From: Hydractinia symbiolongicarpus
Taxonomy: Eukaryota > Cnidaria > Hydrozoa > Anthoathecata > Hydractiniidae
Direction of reading: 5' to 3'
DNA length: 64,000 bases
NCBI RefSeq assembly: GCF_029227915.1
Contig: NC_079883.1
Location: 7,068,001 to 7,132,000 of the forward strand
Numbering within the stretch: position 1 is the first letter of the stretch; the number at the start of each line of letters is the position of its first letter. A program made the position numbers and the translations under genes. A model generated the notes under the pieces. That model saw only the letters and a program-made list of their open reading frames with translations, was not told the origin of the DNA and did no database searches. Shown piece after piece: positions 23,685-34,946 of this stretch.

Positions 23685-24301
23685 AGGTAATATCATTTCC
23701 TTTGCGTGTTCATTCCATCTTACACCTAGGCCAGATAGAGTCTTAAAAAACGTGGAAGTCATAGCCGTTTTACTATGGACAAAACTTCAAAAAGAAATCA
23801 CTTTAAATATGCAGAAGTTGTTTTTAACTTCTTTATAAATGTGAAAGCATCATCACTTGCTATAAACGATTTGGCTCTTTGAAGGCCATTAGCTTTAATC
23901 TTTCGTATAGCGATATTTATGCGACTATTCAAATTAACATCTTGAGTTACCGCATGAGCAAAAAATATATAGTCAGTATCAGAGGCAAAATTCTGTCTTT
24001 AATTTAACAGCCTTTGGTTGAAGTACTTGGTCAGAAAAATATGTACTTTCCTTTTCGTGTTATATCCGGATTTACCTGTTGGAAACACATAAGTTGGTAC
24101 AGTTTTTTACAATGCTCATCAGAAATTATCAGTATTGATTTTTTTCTCACCTAAATCAATGACAATATTTTCATCATAAATATGTTCATGTAGGGTGTTA
24201 GGAACAAAATACGTTACTTGGCAAGGCAAACGATGTTTATTTGACATGCTTTCATTCTCTTCCTCACTATCTTCCAAGTGATCCTTGTAAAGATTGTACA
24301 A
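23685..24301 (-). pseudogene. Helitron_like_N domain remnant
   Basis: Minus-strand translation between about 24000 and 23690 contains SDTDYIFFAHAV, INIAIRKIKANGLQ, FIASDDAFTFIKKLK and, after a stop, FLFEVLSIVKRL. This is the order seen in the Helitron helicase-like N-terminal domain. An upstream 60-residue acidic frame (24119-24301) is in a different register. Several stops and shifts make it a dead fragment. It represents a protein region downstream of that preserved at 2090-2916, and the two lie in the wrong order to be one copy. Confidence 0.55.
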
Positions 24302-25751
24302 AATATGTTTAATATAAATTTAGCTAAAAAATGCAATGAGGCCACAAAGTATTGGCCAAGTATTAAACGTACAAAGTGTTTAGTTATCTAAATTACCTAA
24401 GCAGTAAAGGAAACTTTAGTAAAAGAATTTGATTTTTGTAAATTCTATAAACTGCTGGCATGCATGCATGACTGTTTTGAGACGCAGTATTGTTTATATA
24501 ATTATTATGTGTATGTTCGTAATCAGGTAATTACTAAGGTGTTGCTAAGGAGATATATTTGTCCTAGGGAAAAATTCAGATTAGATTTGACGGAAATATC
24601 GTTCAAGCCAAATTATGTCATTTCCCAATGATCTCATTACATTATTTCTTTTTTATCTGAACTAAATTTTATTTTATTTTATTCTATTCTATTTATTCTT
24701 CTTTACGGCGCCCAGCGAAAGTAAAAAGGATGCATGACGGCAGTCAAGCATCATTCTGCGAATACCATACAAAATTAGCAATATACCGTCAAATATATTT
24801 ATTTTATTCGTCAATGGTAACTGAAATCCTCTATCGGTCAAGCTATTTCAAAAATTGCTGACTTCATAAGTCTACCCAGAACCTATTACATAGGATGTTT
24901 TAGCAAGATGCCAAGTTGAAAAAGGTCCGCAAAGTCGTCAATAAAATGTATGGCCTTCATCACGTATCTAAAACATTTTGCTTAACCCTAGTAACTTTTT
25001 TAGTCAGATACTCCACTGAAGGTTTAAGTGAATGAAAGAGATGAGTCACTGCTGATGATCCTTAGTATATCAGCTAGTTCAAGGGGTTCGGAACTGCTAA
25101 TATAGTATGTTGGATAGGAATTTGGACATTTTAACTGTGGGGATCTGTTACGCTTTGCTAGGTTCTGTGAGTGTTGTAGGTGGCGCACAAAGTGTGGTGC
25201 GGTTTTTGCAATGTAAAGGTCGGATATGCTATGTGGATTGTAATATATGCTAACCAATTCTCATTTTAGTTATCACATAAGTTATTTATCTGTCTTTCAT
25301 ATACTCCATAATTTTGATAGTTATATTAACAACTGTTAATATAACTAGGTTCTTATATTTATTAGATCTGTGACCACAACTTAAAATGTTTTTTTAAGTT
25401 TACTGGGGTTTCCTCATTTTGTCCACCTAGAATCGTAGCTTAGAAAGGAGGGGGGAGGGGGGTTGTGACCATATTATGTGTTATCTTCGGGTGTGACGCC
25501 AGTCAATTCTGAGAGTACGTCCCAGCAGGACAATTCCAAAAATTAATACTCCCAAAATTTTTCAAAATTGATATTAACGTTGTCCGATGACAAAAGTAAA
25601 CTTTACTTAATTTTTGTAAATTTTACCGATAACTCCCATTTTCAACTTCTCTTTGAAACCTTACGTATATTTGGGGTTTTATTTTTTTTCTAGTTGTTTT
25701 TTTAAATAAAGTTTAATGGTAATTGCACTTTGCTCTACGATTTTGTTATAG
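24302..25751. other. DCAF5-like intron, no gene seen
   Basis: AT-rich. It contains a G/purine-rich tract near 25448-25462. The open frame at 25024-25257 (minus) has no recognisable domain. Confidence 0.35.
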
Positions 25752-25852
25752 TTCATTTAACATTGCATGGTCATCGTTCAGTGGTGAACCAGGTGAGGTA
25801 CAACCAGTACAATAATTTGATTGTATCAGCTGGTGTGGAAAAAGTAATAAAG
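25752..25852 (+). CDS. DCAF5: DCAF5-like WD40 protein, internal exon with HGHRSVVNQV blade
   Basis: Bounded by an acceptor GTTATAG (ending 25751) and a donor GTTAGA (25853). Two bases complete the split Val codon. It encodes LHGHRSVVNQVRYNQYN and LIVSAGVEKVIK, almost the same as the DCAF5 family's GHRSIVNQVRFN and ICSSGVEKIIK, so this is the most diagnostic exon. The following intron (25853-37188) is 11.3 kb. Confidence 0.9.
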
Positions 25853-26475
25853 GTTAGATTAATTTATATGTTGCCAAACTTTGTATCACCCAAAAACAGG
25901 TCTTGGTGAGAGTGGAAATATTTAAACTATGCAACGGGCGGATTCCTGTGGATGGCTAACGACTAGTCTATTTAATAATACAATAATAAAATACAAAAAT
26001 GGAGGCTGATAAAAATCTTTCCACAGTAGACCATTGCATCACGGTGTAATTCATGAAATTTCCTCTGCCTGTGAATTTATGAGCGAATCAAAACCCATGC
26101 AATTTTTTTCATAAAAAATATGTGAGTTGAAAGCATTATAAGTACTGTCTGGTTATGTATTCGCTTATATCAGCTTTTTTTAGATGCAGTAAAATTCGGG
26201 ATTTTAAATTTAGGACTTGTGTGCAAAATAACGATTCTGCCATAACAGACTACGGAAATGACAATTAAATCTATGTAATAATATTATTGCTTGTGGTGCA
26301 ACAACATGCCCTCCGTGTCTGACAGTAGACAATTTAAAACTTTGAGCGCGTAAAGTGTTTTTAAAATAACATCCAGGTTATTGACATTGCATTAAAGTCC
26401 TTAATTTCGCAGCTTTCCACCTTTATACCAGCCAACGTGAAAATATAGAAGAAGTAAATCTATGAGGGGGATTCA

Positions 26476-27917
26476 GGTCAGAATCTTTGCGTTCGGTTGT
26501 GCGTTTAATGCGTTTGATTTACGCCTTCGTGCAATCTGACGTTCGTTTGGGCGTTCTAGTGAACTGTCATCCGTTTAAGGCATTAGTCATGTTTTAGTCA
26601 TGTGTTTTAGTCGTCCATATTGGTATTGGAGAAAACTATCATCTAAAATACAGAACTGGTGTTGGAAATATATACTATATTTGACTATTTAAACAGGATT
26701 AAATAACATCACAGTTGCGCTCACCTCATTGGTATGTTACATTTATTTACTGAAAAAATTGGTTGAAGATAAACGATATTGTAATCGTTATTTTTTTTAA
26801 AAAAACAAAGAAGGGTTCATTCTGATTCTAGATAAATTAAAAAAGCTAAACCGCCCGATAGTCCTAGCGGACGATTGAGAACAAGTTGGTGGCGTGGAAG
26901 GGGGAGGGCAAGCCATCACTACCGATACCACCGAGATACCAACCCCCTTAACGTCCTCTAGTAGTTGTCCGTCAGAATTGGCAAAGTTTCTATTTTTATT
27001 TAAATCGTTTTATCTTTTTTACAATATAAACAATATGTAAAGTTACACAAATTACAACAATTATAGGACAGTCACGATTATCTATTACAAAATCGATATG
27101 GTGTTTTTTATAATTGCACACATGTAGTACCAGACTGGTAATTGTGAACAAAACTTATCTAATCATTTTTTCATCAATATACAAATGTCAACTTGTATAA
27201 AATGCCTATCATTCAACAACAGCAATATTTTTATTATTTTCGTAAAAAGTGTAAAAAGAAAAAAAGAAAAAGCAGTTTTTCCAAACACCACCATCAAATT
27301 TTCTTTTTTTTCATCGAATCTGGTATTTTGATTCTTATTTGAGGGTGGTGCCATAGATAAGAAATTTAAAAAATTCAAAAACGTTGTATAAATTGAAAAT
27401 GGATATGAATAAACCGAAGTATATATAGGAAAAAAAATGTGCGAACTTTATGTGGTCTTAGCGTCTTTGTATTTATGATATTGTTGCTTTGTATCTATGA
27501 TGTGGTGAATAAATAGATAACTGCTGTAGCTCAAACTATACGTAATTCTTATTAACTTGTTTTGGGGTTTCCTATGTTATCTGATCTTTTCCTATTTTTT
27601 TTCTTGTCTTCCTCCTTGTTTGATTTGTTTTTCTCTGGCTTTTTCTTTTATCCTCTAGTATTTATAACATCGCTGGTCATTTTTATGTTTATTTCAAAAA
27701 TAACATAACAGTAAGTTCATTTAATAAATGCAGGGCGGTTATGCAAAATACGTAAAAACCTAGCGCCCAATCTAGCAATCTCAAAAACAACAAACCAATG
27801 CCACAGACACCTGACACTAACGCCTAAAAGCAACTCTTTGAACGTACGACTAAAACAGATGCCTAAACAAATGCCAAAAACAGACGCCCGATTGTGTGCA
27901 TGCTAAATATCTGACCA
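26476..27917. mobile_element. Possible old DNA transposon with degenerate inverted ends
   Basis: The left end GGTCAGAATCTTTGC and right end GCTAAATATCTGACC are inverted with mismatches. TGTTTTAGTCGT occurs on the left (26603) and its inverse ACGACTAAAACA near the right end (27845). Subterminal words such as GGGCGTTC also recur. No transposase frame was seen. Confidence 0.4.
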
Positions 27918-28129
27918 GGCTGTTCATTATTCTTTATTTATTTTGGTTATAATCTATCGCGCTTGAAAAAATAGGCCTATTGTTTAAGAAATGGAAGTAA
28001 ATTAAACAGTGGAAAAATAAAAATAATGACGACGGGTGGAAATTTAATATTTTATAAAAATAGACCATTTCTGAAATTGTTTCCTCAAAAAATTATTTTT
28101 TAAAAAATATCACTTGTCGCCCCATTAAA

Positions 28130-28339
28130 CTACAATCCCGGTCAAAAATAATGGCAGTAAACCCTTTTTACACGTGTAGCAAGAGCAAGATAAGTACAAA
28201 GCCCCCTTCTCCCCAGTATCAATGTTCAAAAGTTGTGCTCACACCTTTCCAAACATTGATAGTGGGGGAGAAGGGAGAGGAAAGGATTATACTGCACTTT
28301 TTGTAGCTTACTGCCAATGTATTTTGACCGGGATTGTAG
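28130..28339. mobile_element. 210-bp palindromic MITE
   Basis: CTACAATCCCGGTCAAAAAT at the left end is inverted at the right end (TATTTTGACCGGGATTGTAG). Pairing resumes inside (GCCCCCTTCTCCCC with GGGGGAGAAGGG, TATCAATGTTC with AACATTGATA), so the whole element can fold into one long hairpin. TA dinucleotides just inside each end would fit a Tc1/mariner-type TA duplication. Confidence 0.65.
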
Positions 28340-29403
28340 CTGCTTTAATTTTGTGTAGACTTGTGGCTAGATCTAGACGTAAGTTTTTATTGTGTCGAAA
28401 ATGTTCTTTTAAAATAAGATGGCAGAAAGTGAGTAGGATTTCCAAACTCTGCAATTTTCAAAGAAGCCTGGCAAATATAGAAATACTTCTGAGACACCCT
28501 TGAATGAAATTATTCTTTCAATAAAACTGATAGCTCATCGCCAATTTTTGAATGTTGTAATAGTTTTGTGGCAATATCAGTTGGTAATACAGTTTTTGAT
28601 ATAATGTTAATGACAGTATCACTGGGTTGAAACTCACATCAAATGTATCATCGTATTCATCAGCTTGTTGACCTTGTTAGAAATTATGAAGGTTGTAGTT
28701 CCAGTGAGTTGGTAATGACTAAGTAATGACAAGGTTGATTTTGGGTTGCTATGTTATTTTTGCTGCATAATTTTTCAGCATTCAAAATTGGAGCAGTAAG
28801 ACAACGTCGTTGTAAACGAAATGGGTTTTGCGTTAGTCCTTTTACACCACTAGTTGCTTTCATAACTTTATTTTTTTTGTTCTAACGCGTGATGGGAACC
28901 ACTACTTGTAAAAGGTTTTGTATCTTTACTGATGGTAAAATTCTATTTATGGTACCTCCAGGTCTCGGTGTTTTTCGATTGCAGTTCACTCATTGTTGCA
29001 AGGTACAGAAGAGTGCGGTTTGCATAGTTACTTTACCATGTTATCAAAAGAAAATAAGTGCAGCGCCCAATTCCATTTATGAAATGATCGAACAAATAAG
29101 AGAAATGCTTCTTACATAACCATAAAGTTGTACAAAGATAATGCTTGCTGTTTTTTATCCCTCTGGCTCCTAATTAAATAATATTTTTATGGAAGACTTT
29201 ATTCGGATTTTCAAATTTACTTTAATCATTTCATAAACTGCTACATTTTGGGATATTGTTTATTCGAATTAAAAATCGAGGATCCTGAAGTTGATCAGCT
29301 ATCTGAAGTGTGCTTGCTAATTCCATCAATTTAAGCTTGATGTAATTTACCCCCGTCTTTTCACAAATATATGCTCTTTCTCTTAAAAATAAAAGCACAA
29401 AAG
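28340..29403. other. Intron between MITE and LINE
   Basis: No gene recognised. A frame at 28889-29119 lacks an identifiable domain. Confidence 0.35.
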
Positions 29404-31093
29404 ATGTGTGGAAAGTCATTAACAAAATCCTCCACCCAAATCCGAAAAATGTCAATGTAAATCCTGATGCCGTTAACGAATTCTTCAATAGTACTGCTAC
29501 AAGAACAACTGGAATAAACGAACACCTTCCAGGGACAACAACTTCTCAGATAAACAGTTTTACTGATAAACCTAACTCTTTTCAATTAACACATGCTACT
29601 TTCGAAGATGTTATAAATGCAATTAGATCGTTACGACTTGACTGTTCAACGGGATTTGATAATATTCCCGCAAGGTATATAAAATATGTTGCTGACTATA
29701 TCGCCTCGCCGTTAACGCATATTATTAACTGCTGTATTGATAATTCCACCTTTCCAGAGCAATGGAAAATTAGTCGTATTTGTCCGATCCCTAAACTAAC
29801 AAATCCTTCTAATCTAGCTGACTACCGTCCAATAAGTGTCCTACCAGTTCTGTCCAAAGTATTTGAGAGCATTATATTGATGCAAATCACGACCTTCATC
29901 GAAAAAAGCTCAGTCTACTGTTCAACACAATCTGGATATAGAAAAGGACACTCTACGACTACCATTTTGTTAAAACTAAAAGATGATATTTTACATGCCA
30001 TGAAGAAGGGTGAAATCACGCTTTCTATATTTGCAGACTTTTCTAAAGCATTTGACACTGTTGACTATCCTACCTTGATCGGTCATCTTCACCAATTAGG
30101 TTTCTCGAAACATTTTATTAGACTAATTGATGATTATCTCAGTAACAGATACCAGTTTGTGCAGGTTGACGATAAAGTATCGCAGAAATTGTTGGTGAAA
30201 TTTGGAGTACCTCAAGGTAGCATACTCGGTCCTGTTCTTTTTAATCTTTATGTTACTTTGCTAAGCAACAATGGACCAAGTACTTATCTTCAATATGCCG
30301 ACGATACAACACTACAACGGCATGTTAAAGTAGACAAGATAAAAGATGTCTTAATGTCAGTAAAACAAAACTTATGCTGTTTTCAACGAGTCAAATGTCG
30401 CGAAAGCATAATTTGTTTGATTATAATGTCACCTTGGTAAATGATGATAAATCTATTGGTCGTGTTAATGCATTTAAAATACTTGGAGTGCATTTTAGCG
30501 AACATTTGACATGGAATTTACATGTGAACGCAATTATTAAAAGTGGTTATGCTGTTTTACGATCTTTACAGCAATTTAAACGTGCAGCCGATTTTATTAT
30601 TCGAAAATCACTAGCACAGAGCTTAATCTTGACAAAGATATATTACTGTAATACCATCTTCGGTAATTTACCAAAATATCTTTCGAAACGATTACAAAAG
30701 CTGCAAGGATCTTCGGCAAGTTTCGTTTGCCGTCGTCGTTGCAGTGATCATGACGTGCTAACATTACAATGGCTTCCAGTGGAAGAAAAAATATCTCTTT
30801 CTTTTGTAAAACTTGCACACAAAGCTCTGTTCAACAAAGAAAGTTGGCCAAGTTACCTGAAACTATCTTTTTTCCCTGTAACCGAACGATCGTTACGAAC
30901 GAATACTATAAGAACAAATTTAATTAAGACAAACAATATTGAGGGTACTTTTGCCCACACTGCTGCCCTCCACTTCAACGACCTTCCATTTCAACTTCGG
31001 CAAGTGGAAAACTATAACAAATTTACAAACTTAGCGAAAAAATATTTTTTTGATAGGGCAACAGCCAGACTTTTAAGTTGTTCTGATTATTAA
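29404..31093 (+). pseudogene. LINE reverse transcriptase, 5'-truncated and frameshifted (Jockey/CR1-type)
   Basis: The first open part (29406-30440) carries RT motifs in order: DYRPISVLPVLSK, FADFSKAFDTVD, GVPQGSILGPVLFNLYV and YADDTT. The second part (30374-31093) is the C-terminal region beginning KTKLMLFST, with FKILGVHF and HFNDLPFQLRQ. The frame changes between 30355 and 30395. The usual 30-40 residues between YADD and the KTK motif are shorter than normal, so an internal deletion accompanies the shift. No endonuclease domain is present; the element starts abruptly near 29404. Clade assignment (CR1/Jockey-like) is from motif style only. Confidence 0.8.
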
Positions 31094-31256
31094 TTTATTT
31101 ATCTGTTTTATCTTAGCCTTTTCTTGATACAGATTTGTCAGTATATATATATATATATATATTTTTTTTTTTTTTCTCACTCAATTGACTATGTTAACTT
31201 TTACTATACCTAATTTTGGCGCAAGGACCGGATCGGATTTCAATTTATTTATACTT
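31094..31256 (+). mobile_element. LINE 3' end with TA microsatellite
   Basis: Non-coding tail of the LINE: a (TA)n run at about 31142-31163, a T run of about 14, then a conserved-looking tail GGCGCAAGGACCGGATCGG and AT-rich end. The exact 3' boundary is uncertain. Confidence 0.55.
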
Positions 31257-31850
31257 ATTTAGACCTAAAGAACAAATTCAGGTACAAAAATCACTTTTAA
31301 CACGCATGTGCACACGAACGACACATTGCATAAATTTAATTTTTGTTCAATTAATTTTTCTGAGCTCAATATTTCACTGTTTGTACATTTTTCTTCCGCC
31401 TCTATTGTTCAAATATTCGGGTTATCATGGTCGTCATACAACTGTCAGTGAGGTTAAGGTTGAGAATAATGTGGCTGAGAATAATAATGTCTTTTTCATT
31501 TGTGGTGTTTTAAATACTATAAAAACCAGAAACAGTTGATTCTGGCATTAAGGTTACTGTGAAGGAAACAATTTTTGTAGGTTTTTTACAAACAATTCAT
31601 GACATATCAAAAAAAAATTCTCTTTCGAATGACATATTTTATATTCCATGAAAATATTTGAAAATATCAGATCTGAGATGACGAAAAATTTGAAGCCAAC
31701 TGATGTAGATAGTAGATAATTGTCCTAACAATAATGTAATCATCGTTTTTAAAAATAACAAAGGAAATTATCTAAGATATCTGGACATGTGAAAATTATT
31801 CTGTTTTATTTTTTTCTACTGTGCTACTTAGCCTACGCTGTGTTTATGAA
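31257..31850. other. Intron, no gene seen
   Basis: AT-rich sequence between the LINE tail and the first IS3EU-like terminus. Confidence 0.35.
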
Positions 31851-34175
31851 GCTTTCTACGATGGCCCCCAGGGCTCACTTCTCTTCCTTTTCAGGGGCGT
31901 AGCCAGCGTCAGTCAGGCTCTGCGATCGACTGACCTACTTTTTTCATTTCAACACGTCGTTTTTTCCACCGCCACCGCCAACACATGGATGGGCGCACCA
32001 ATTGTGCATCCCGGCATAGATCTTTTCCCGGGCGGCGCACACAAGTTTCGCGCTTGCACGTCGTTTTCGCAGGATTTAGCAGTATCCACTTTCTTTTGCA
32101 GGCTGAGGTGTTGAATCTCTACTTTGTTTCGCAGATAGTCTTTTTCGCAGGATTACCTGCGAAAATTATACCTATGTACGGTCTTGTGTCTTCCATTTGT
32201 GGTCATTTTGGACGCATCCCATTGGCTAGTAAATTTCGCAGAGAGGTTAAAAATTCGATCCATATATGGCTATAGAACATACGCAAGAAAGTCAAAAAAC
32301 AAAACAAAAAAAAAACAAGGCTAGCGAAGTTGTGAAGGTGAAGAAAGCACGATGTTGCTGTCAAACTTGGATCCGTATTTAGCTTTATAACTTGTATAGA
32401 GCTTCATAAAAATTATCTATACTCGAACCATCCAATTTTTGTATCTGTATGTAAATATTCAAATTTGTTTTCCTGTGTAGAAAGCACTTTCAAGTTTTCA
32501 GTTAGCTAGCTATTCATCCTCTTCTGTAACTCTGTGTAGACAGCAGATCTTGTAGCTATACAGAATAAAGCTATTCTTATAAGCCTTTATAACAGTTTAA
32601 GGGAAATATTTTAACTTTTTATCACGATTGTGGTCAGCTATGATTCAAGACGGTTTTAAATCAGAAGATTTTTCCTCATCTGCCTTCAAATAAAAATTTA
32701 CAACCAGTATCTATTTTATTTTGAGATAATGACAAACATTCTGGGCAATTTAAACCTAATCCCTTAAGTTTCTTTAAGTTTGAGTAAGGCTACGTTAAAG
32801 CGTCCTGCTCATTATTTTAAGCTAGGTTGTCATGCGTTATGATAACAAAGTTAAAGAAAAAGAAAAGGAAACGTGTGTATCATCTCGAAGTTGTTCCTTT
32901 TGCATTAGCCCAAACGTTAGTTAATCAATGTGGTACTTCTAGCACTAATGACAAGACTTCTTCCATTTGTAAAAAGCAAACCTTTAACTTTTAATCTTTT
33001 TCGTCAAAGGTATTTCTAATTCGAAACCTATTAAACCTAAACAAGTTTTATCTGCACAGCATTGGTAGGTTCATTCCCCACAGGTTTTTTTAACGGTATT
33101 GGGAAATATAATGTAGGCACTCACTACGACAAGCTCTACACCTCTGATTACAATTATTCTTCCCATTGTAACTTCCGAGAGGACGTCTAAGGGTTTATTC
33201 ATTGTAGTGAAGGCTCTCAGGTTTGTCTTTTTCAAAGGTCATTTTAAAAACCTTATGAACTTTCTCTTGATATATATACAGAATTGATAAGGTCAATGTC
33301 ATGACGATGCTGGCAATGTATTTGTTAAAATTAATAGTTGTCATGCTAACATTTTAAAGCAAAACAGATTAGCTTTATACATATCCTTGTTCTTCTCATT
33401 GCTTAAATTAGTTGTCTGTAATTCATGCTTTGTACATTATTTCTGAAACATGATGAATCGAATCAAACGTAAATTTTTATGCAACAATGTTCCTCACTTA
33501 ACTAATAATCCCAACTATGCCCATAATTTTAATGTTTGTAACACGATGTGTGGAACGTATTATTAACACGAGGGTTTTCAATGATTTGTATGAAGGCATT
33601 TTATTTTATATATATTTTTGAATTTTTTATTATATTTATGAAGAAAAAAGATTTTGATTTGGTTATTTTTTAATGACCTCCAATCTGCAGAAAACTTTAT
33701 TTTGGTGCTAAATATGAAAAAAGAAGAATGAACATTTTAATTATTGCTTTAATAACGGTAATAATGATGTGATAAAGATTTGATGTATTTTATGTTGTCA
33801 TTTATTCCCCTTTTTCGATCAATACTTAACGTCTATCGCGTATGTCAGAGAGTCGGTTTTATGGCGTTTCAGTGCTTAAAGGGCGTAAAAAGGCGTTGGC
33901 TTCCAGGGCTCTGCCCTGGACCCGTTGGGGGGGGCTCACAACGCCCCCCAAACCCCCAGATGGTTATTATCGCACCTGCGATCCTGCGGGTCAATGGTTC
34001 GACCAAGGTTAATTTTTTTCTGGCTACGCTCCTGCTTTTTAATAACACTTCTGTAATTCAAACAGTTTTCTTCTGTTTTCTGACACTTCTTTTCTGCACT
34101 TAACACTTCTCTGCATGTGGCCTAAACTTTCTCTTCACAACTAAACTTGAAAATCTGGTCCGCAATTTTACACCC
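31851..34175. mobile_element. IS3EU-like non-autonomous copy, split by a hAT-like insertion
   Basis: It starts TACGATGGCCCCCAGGGCTC followed by ACTTCTCTTC, the same terminus as the element at 34947. It resumes after the inserted element at 34040 with repeats of ACACTTCT and TTCTGCACTTAACACTTCTC, then ends near AATCTGGTCCGCAATTTT. The same sequences occur inverted at 36336-36492. Confidence 0.55.
31892..34034. mobile_element. hAT-like DNA transposon (non-autonomous), nested
   Basis: Terminal inverted repeats CAGGGGCGTAGCCAG (left) and CTGGCTACGCTCCTG (right) differ by one base. The direct flanks CTTTT (31887-31891 and 34035-34039) make a 5-bp target duplication. The subterminal right end has the G/C-rich hairpin-forming stretch common near such ends (GGGCTCTGCCCTGGACCC, GGGGGGGC/GCCCCCC). 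CAGGGGCG-type ends suggest a hAT group with 5-bp duplications. No transposase was found in 2.1 kb; open frames at 31821-32275 are unrecognised. Confidence 0.6.
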
Positions 34176-34404
34176 ATGGTCTGTATATTTTTTTTACATT
34201 TCGCAAGAACTATACTTGGCGAACACGTGCTCAATTTATGAACAGCTTATTGTAGCAGATCCCGAAGCATGTGCATGAATAATATATTATCACAAATCAG
34301 TTCAGGTCAGTAGCTGTAATTTTATTTATCAATAGACGCAATAAATGGCAAATTAAATGACTGCCAGAGTCCTCAAAATCATGGTAGTGTCCACCAAGCA
34401 AATC

Positions 34405-34540
34405 ACATGCTTTTTCTTTATTATAATGAATGTCTTTTATAAGAATATCAGGCTGGGATTTCAGGTTAAAACAATAGTTTTTTGTTTAGAACAATAGAAA
34501 AATAAGAATACTGACCAGCCTGGTTAAAATTTAGTTTTAT
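34405..34540. repeat. Short MITE, copy 2 (CAGGCTGG ends)
   Basis: Diverged second copy of the repeat at 9449-9580: AAGAATATCAGGCTGGGATTT at its left, GACCAGCCTGGTTAAAATTT at its right. Confidence 0.5.
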
Positions 34541-34802
34541 ATATAAAAAAATGCCTCAAAAGGAATACCACAATATATTTTTATCTAAAGTATATGCAGT
34601 ATATGCACCACACTGAATTTTTGGAGAGTTAATAATTACAAAGAACACTTGATCTTTTTCATTGCCGGTATGTTATTTATTAATCCTTGTCGCCAGGGAT
34701 TTTCGCCGTCACCCATTATATTTCGAAAAGGCAAAATTGCCTGGGGACAAGAGTTGTCATTTATTCAAAAACTCGAGTTATTAAAATCCAGCTCAATCAA
34801 TA

Positions 34803-34940
34803 TTCCGGACCAGAATTGGGTCTGAGAATTTTATGAGTTATTGGAATAGAAGTGTTTCGAATGGATGAGAAGTTTCGGAGGAAAGAAGAGAAGTGTTTTT
34901 ATTAAGAAGTTTTATTAAGAAGAGAAGTGAGCCATAGTAG
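34803..34940. repeat. IS3EU-like terminus, inverted relative to the adjacent element
   Basis: GGACCAGAATTGGGTCTGAG, then GAGAAGTG repeats ending GAGCCATAG. It mirrors 34947-35190 and is the counterpart of 36340-36480, so two termini of the same family face each other and can pair as a hairpin. Confidence 0.5.
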
Positions 34941-34946
34941 CTTTCT

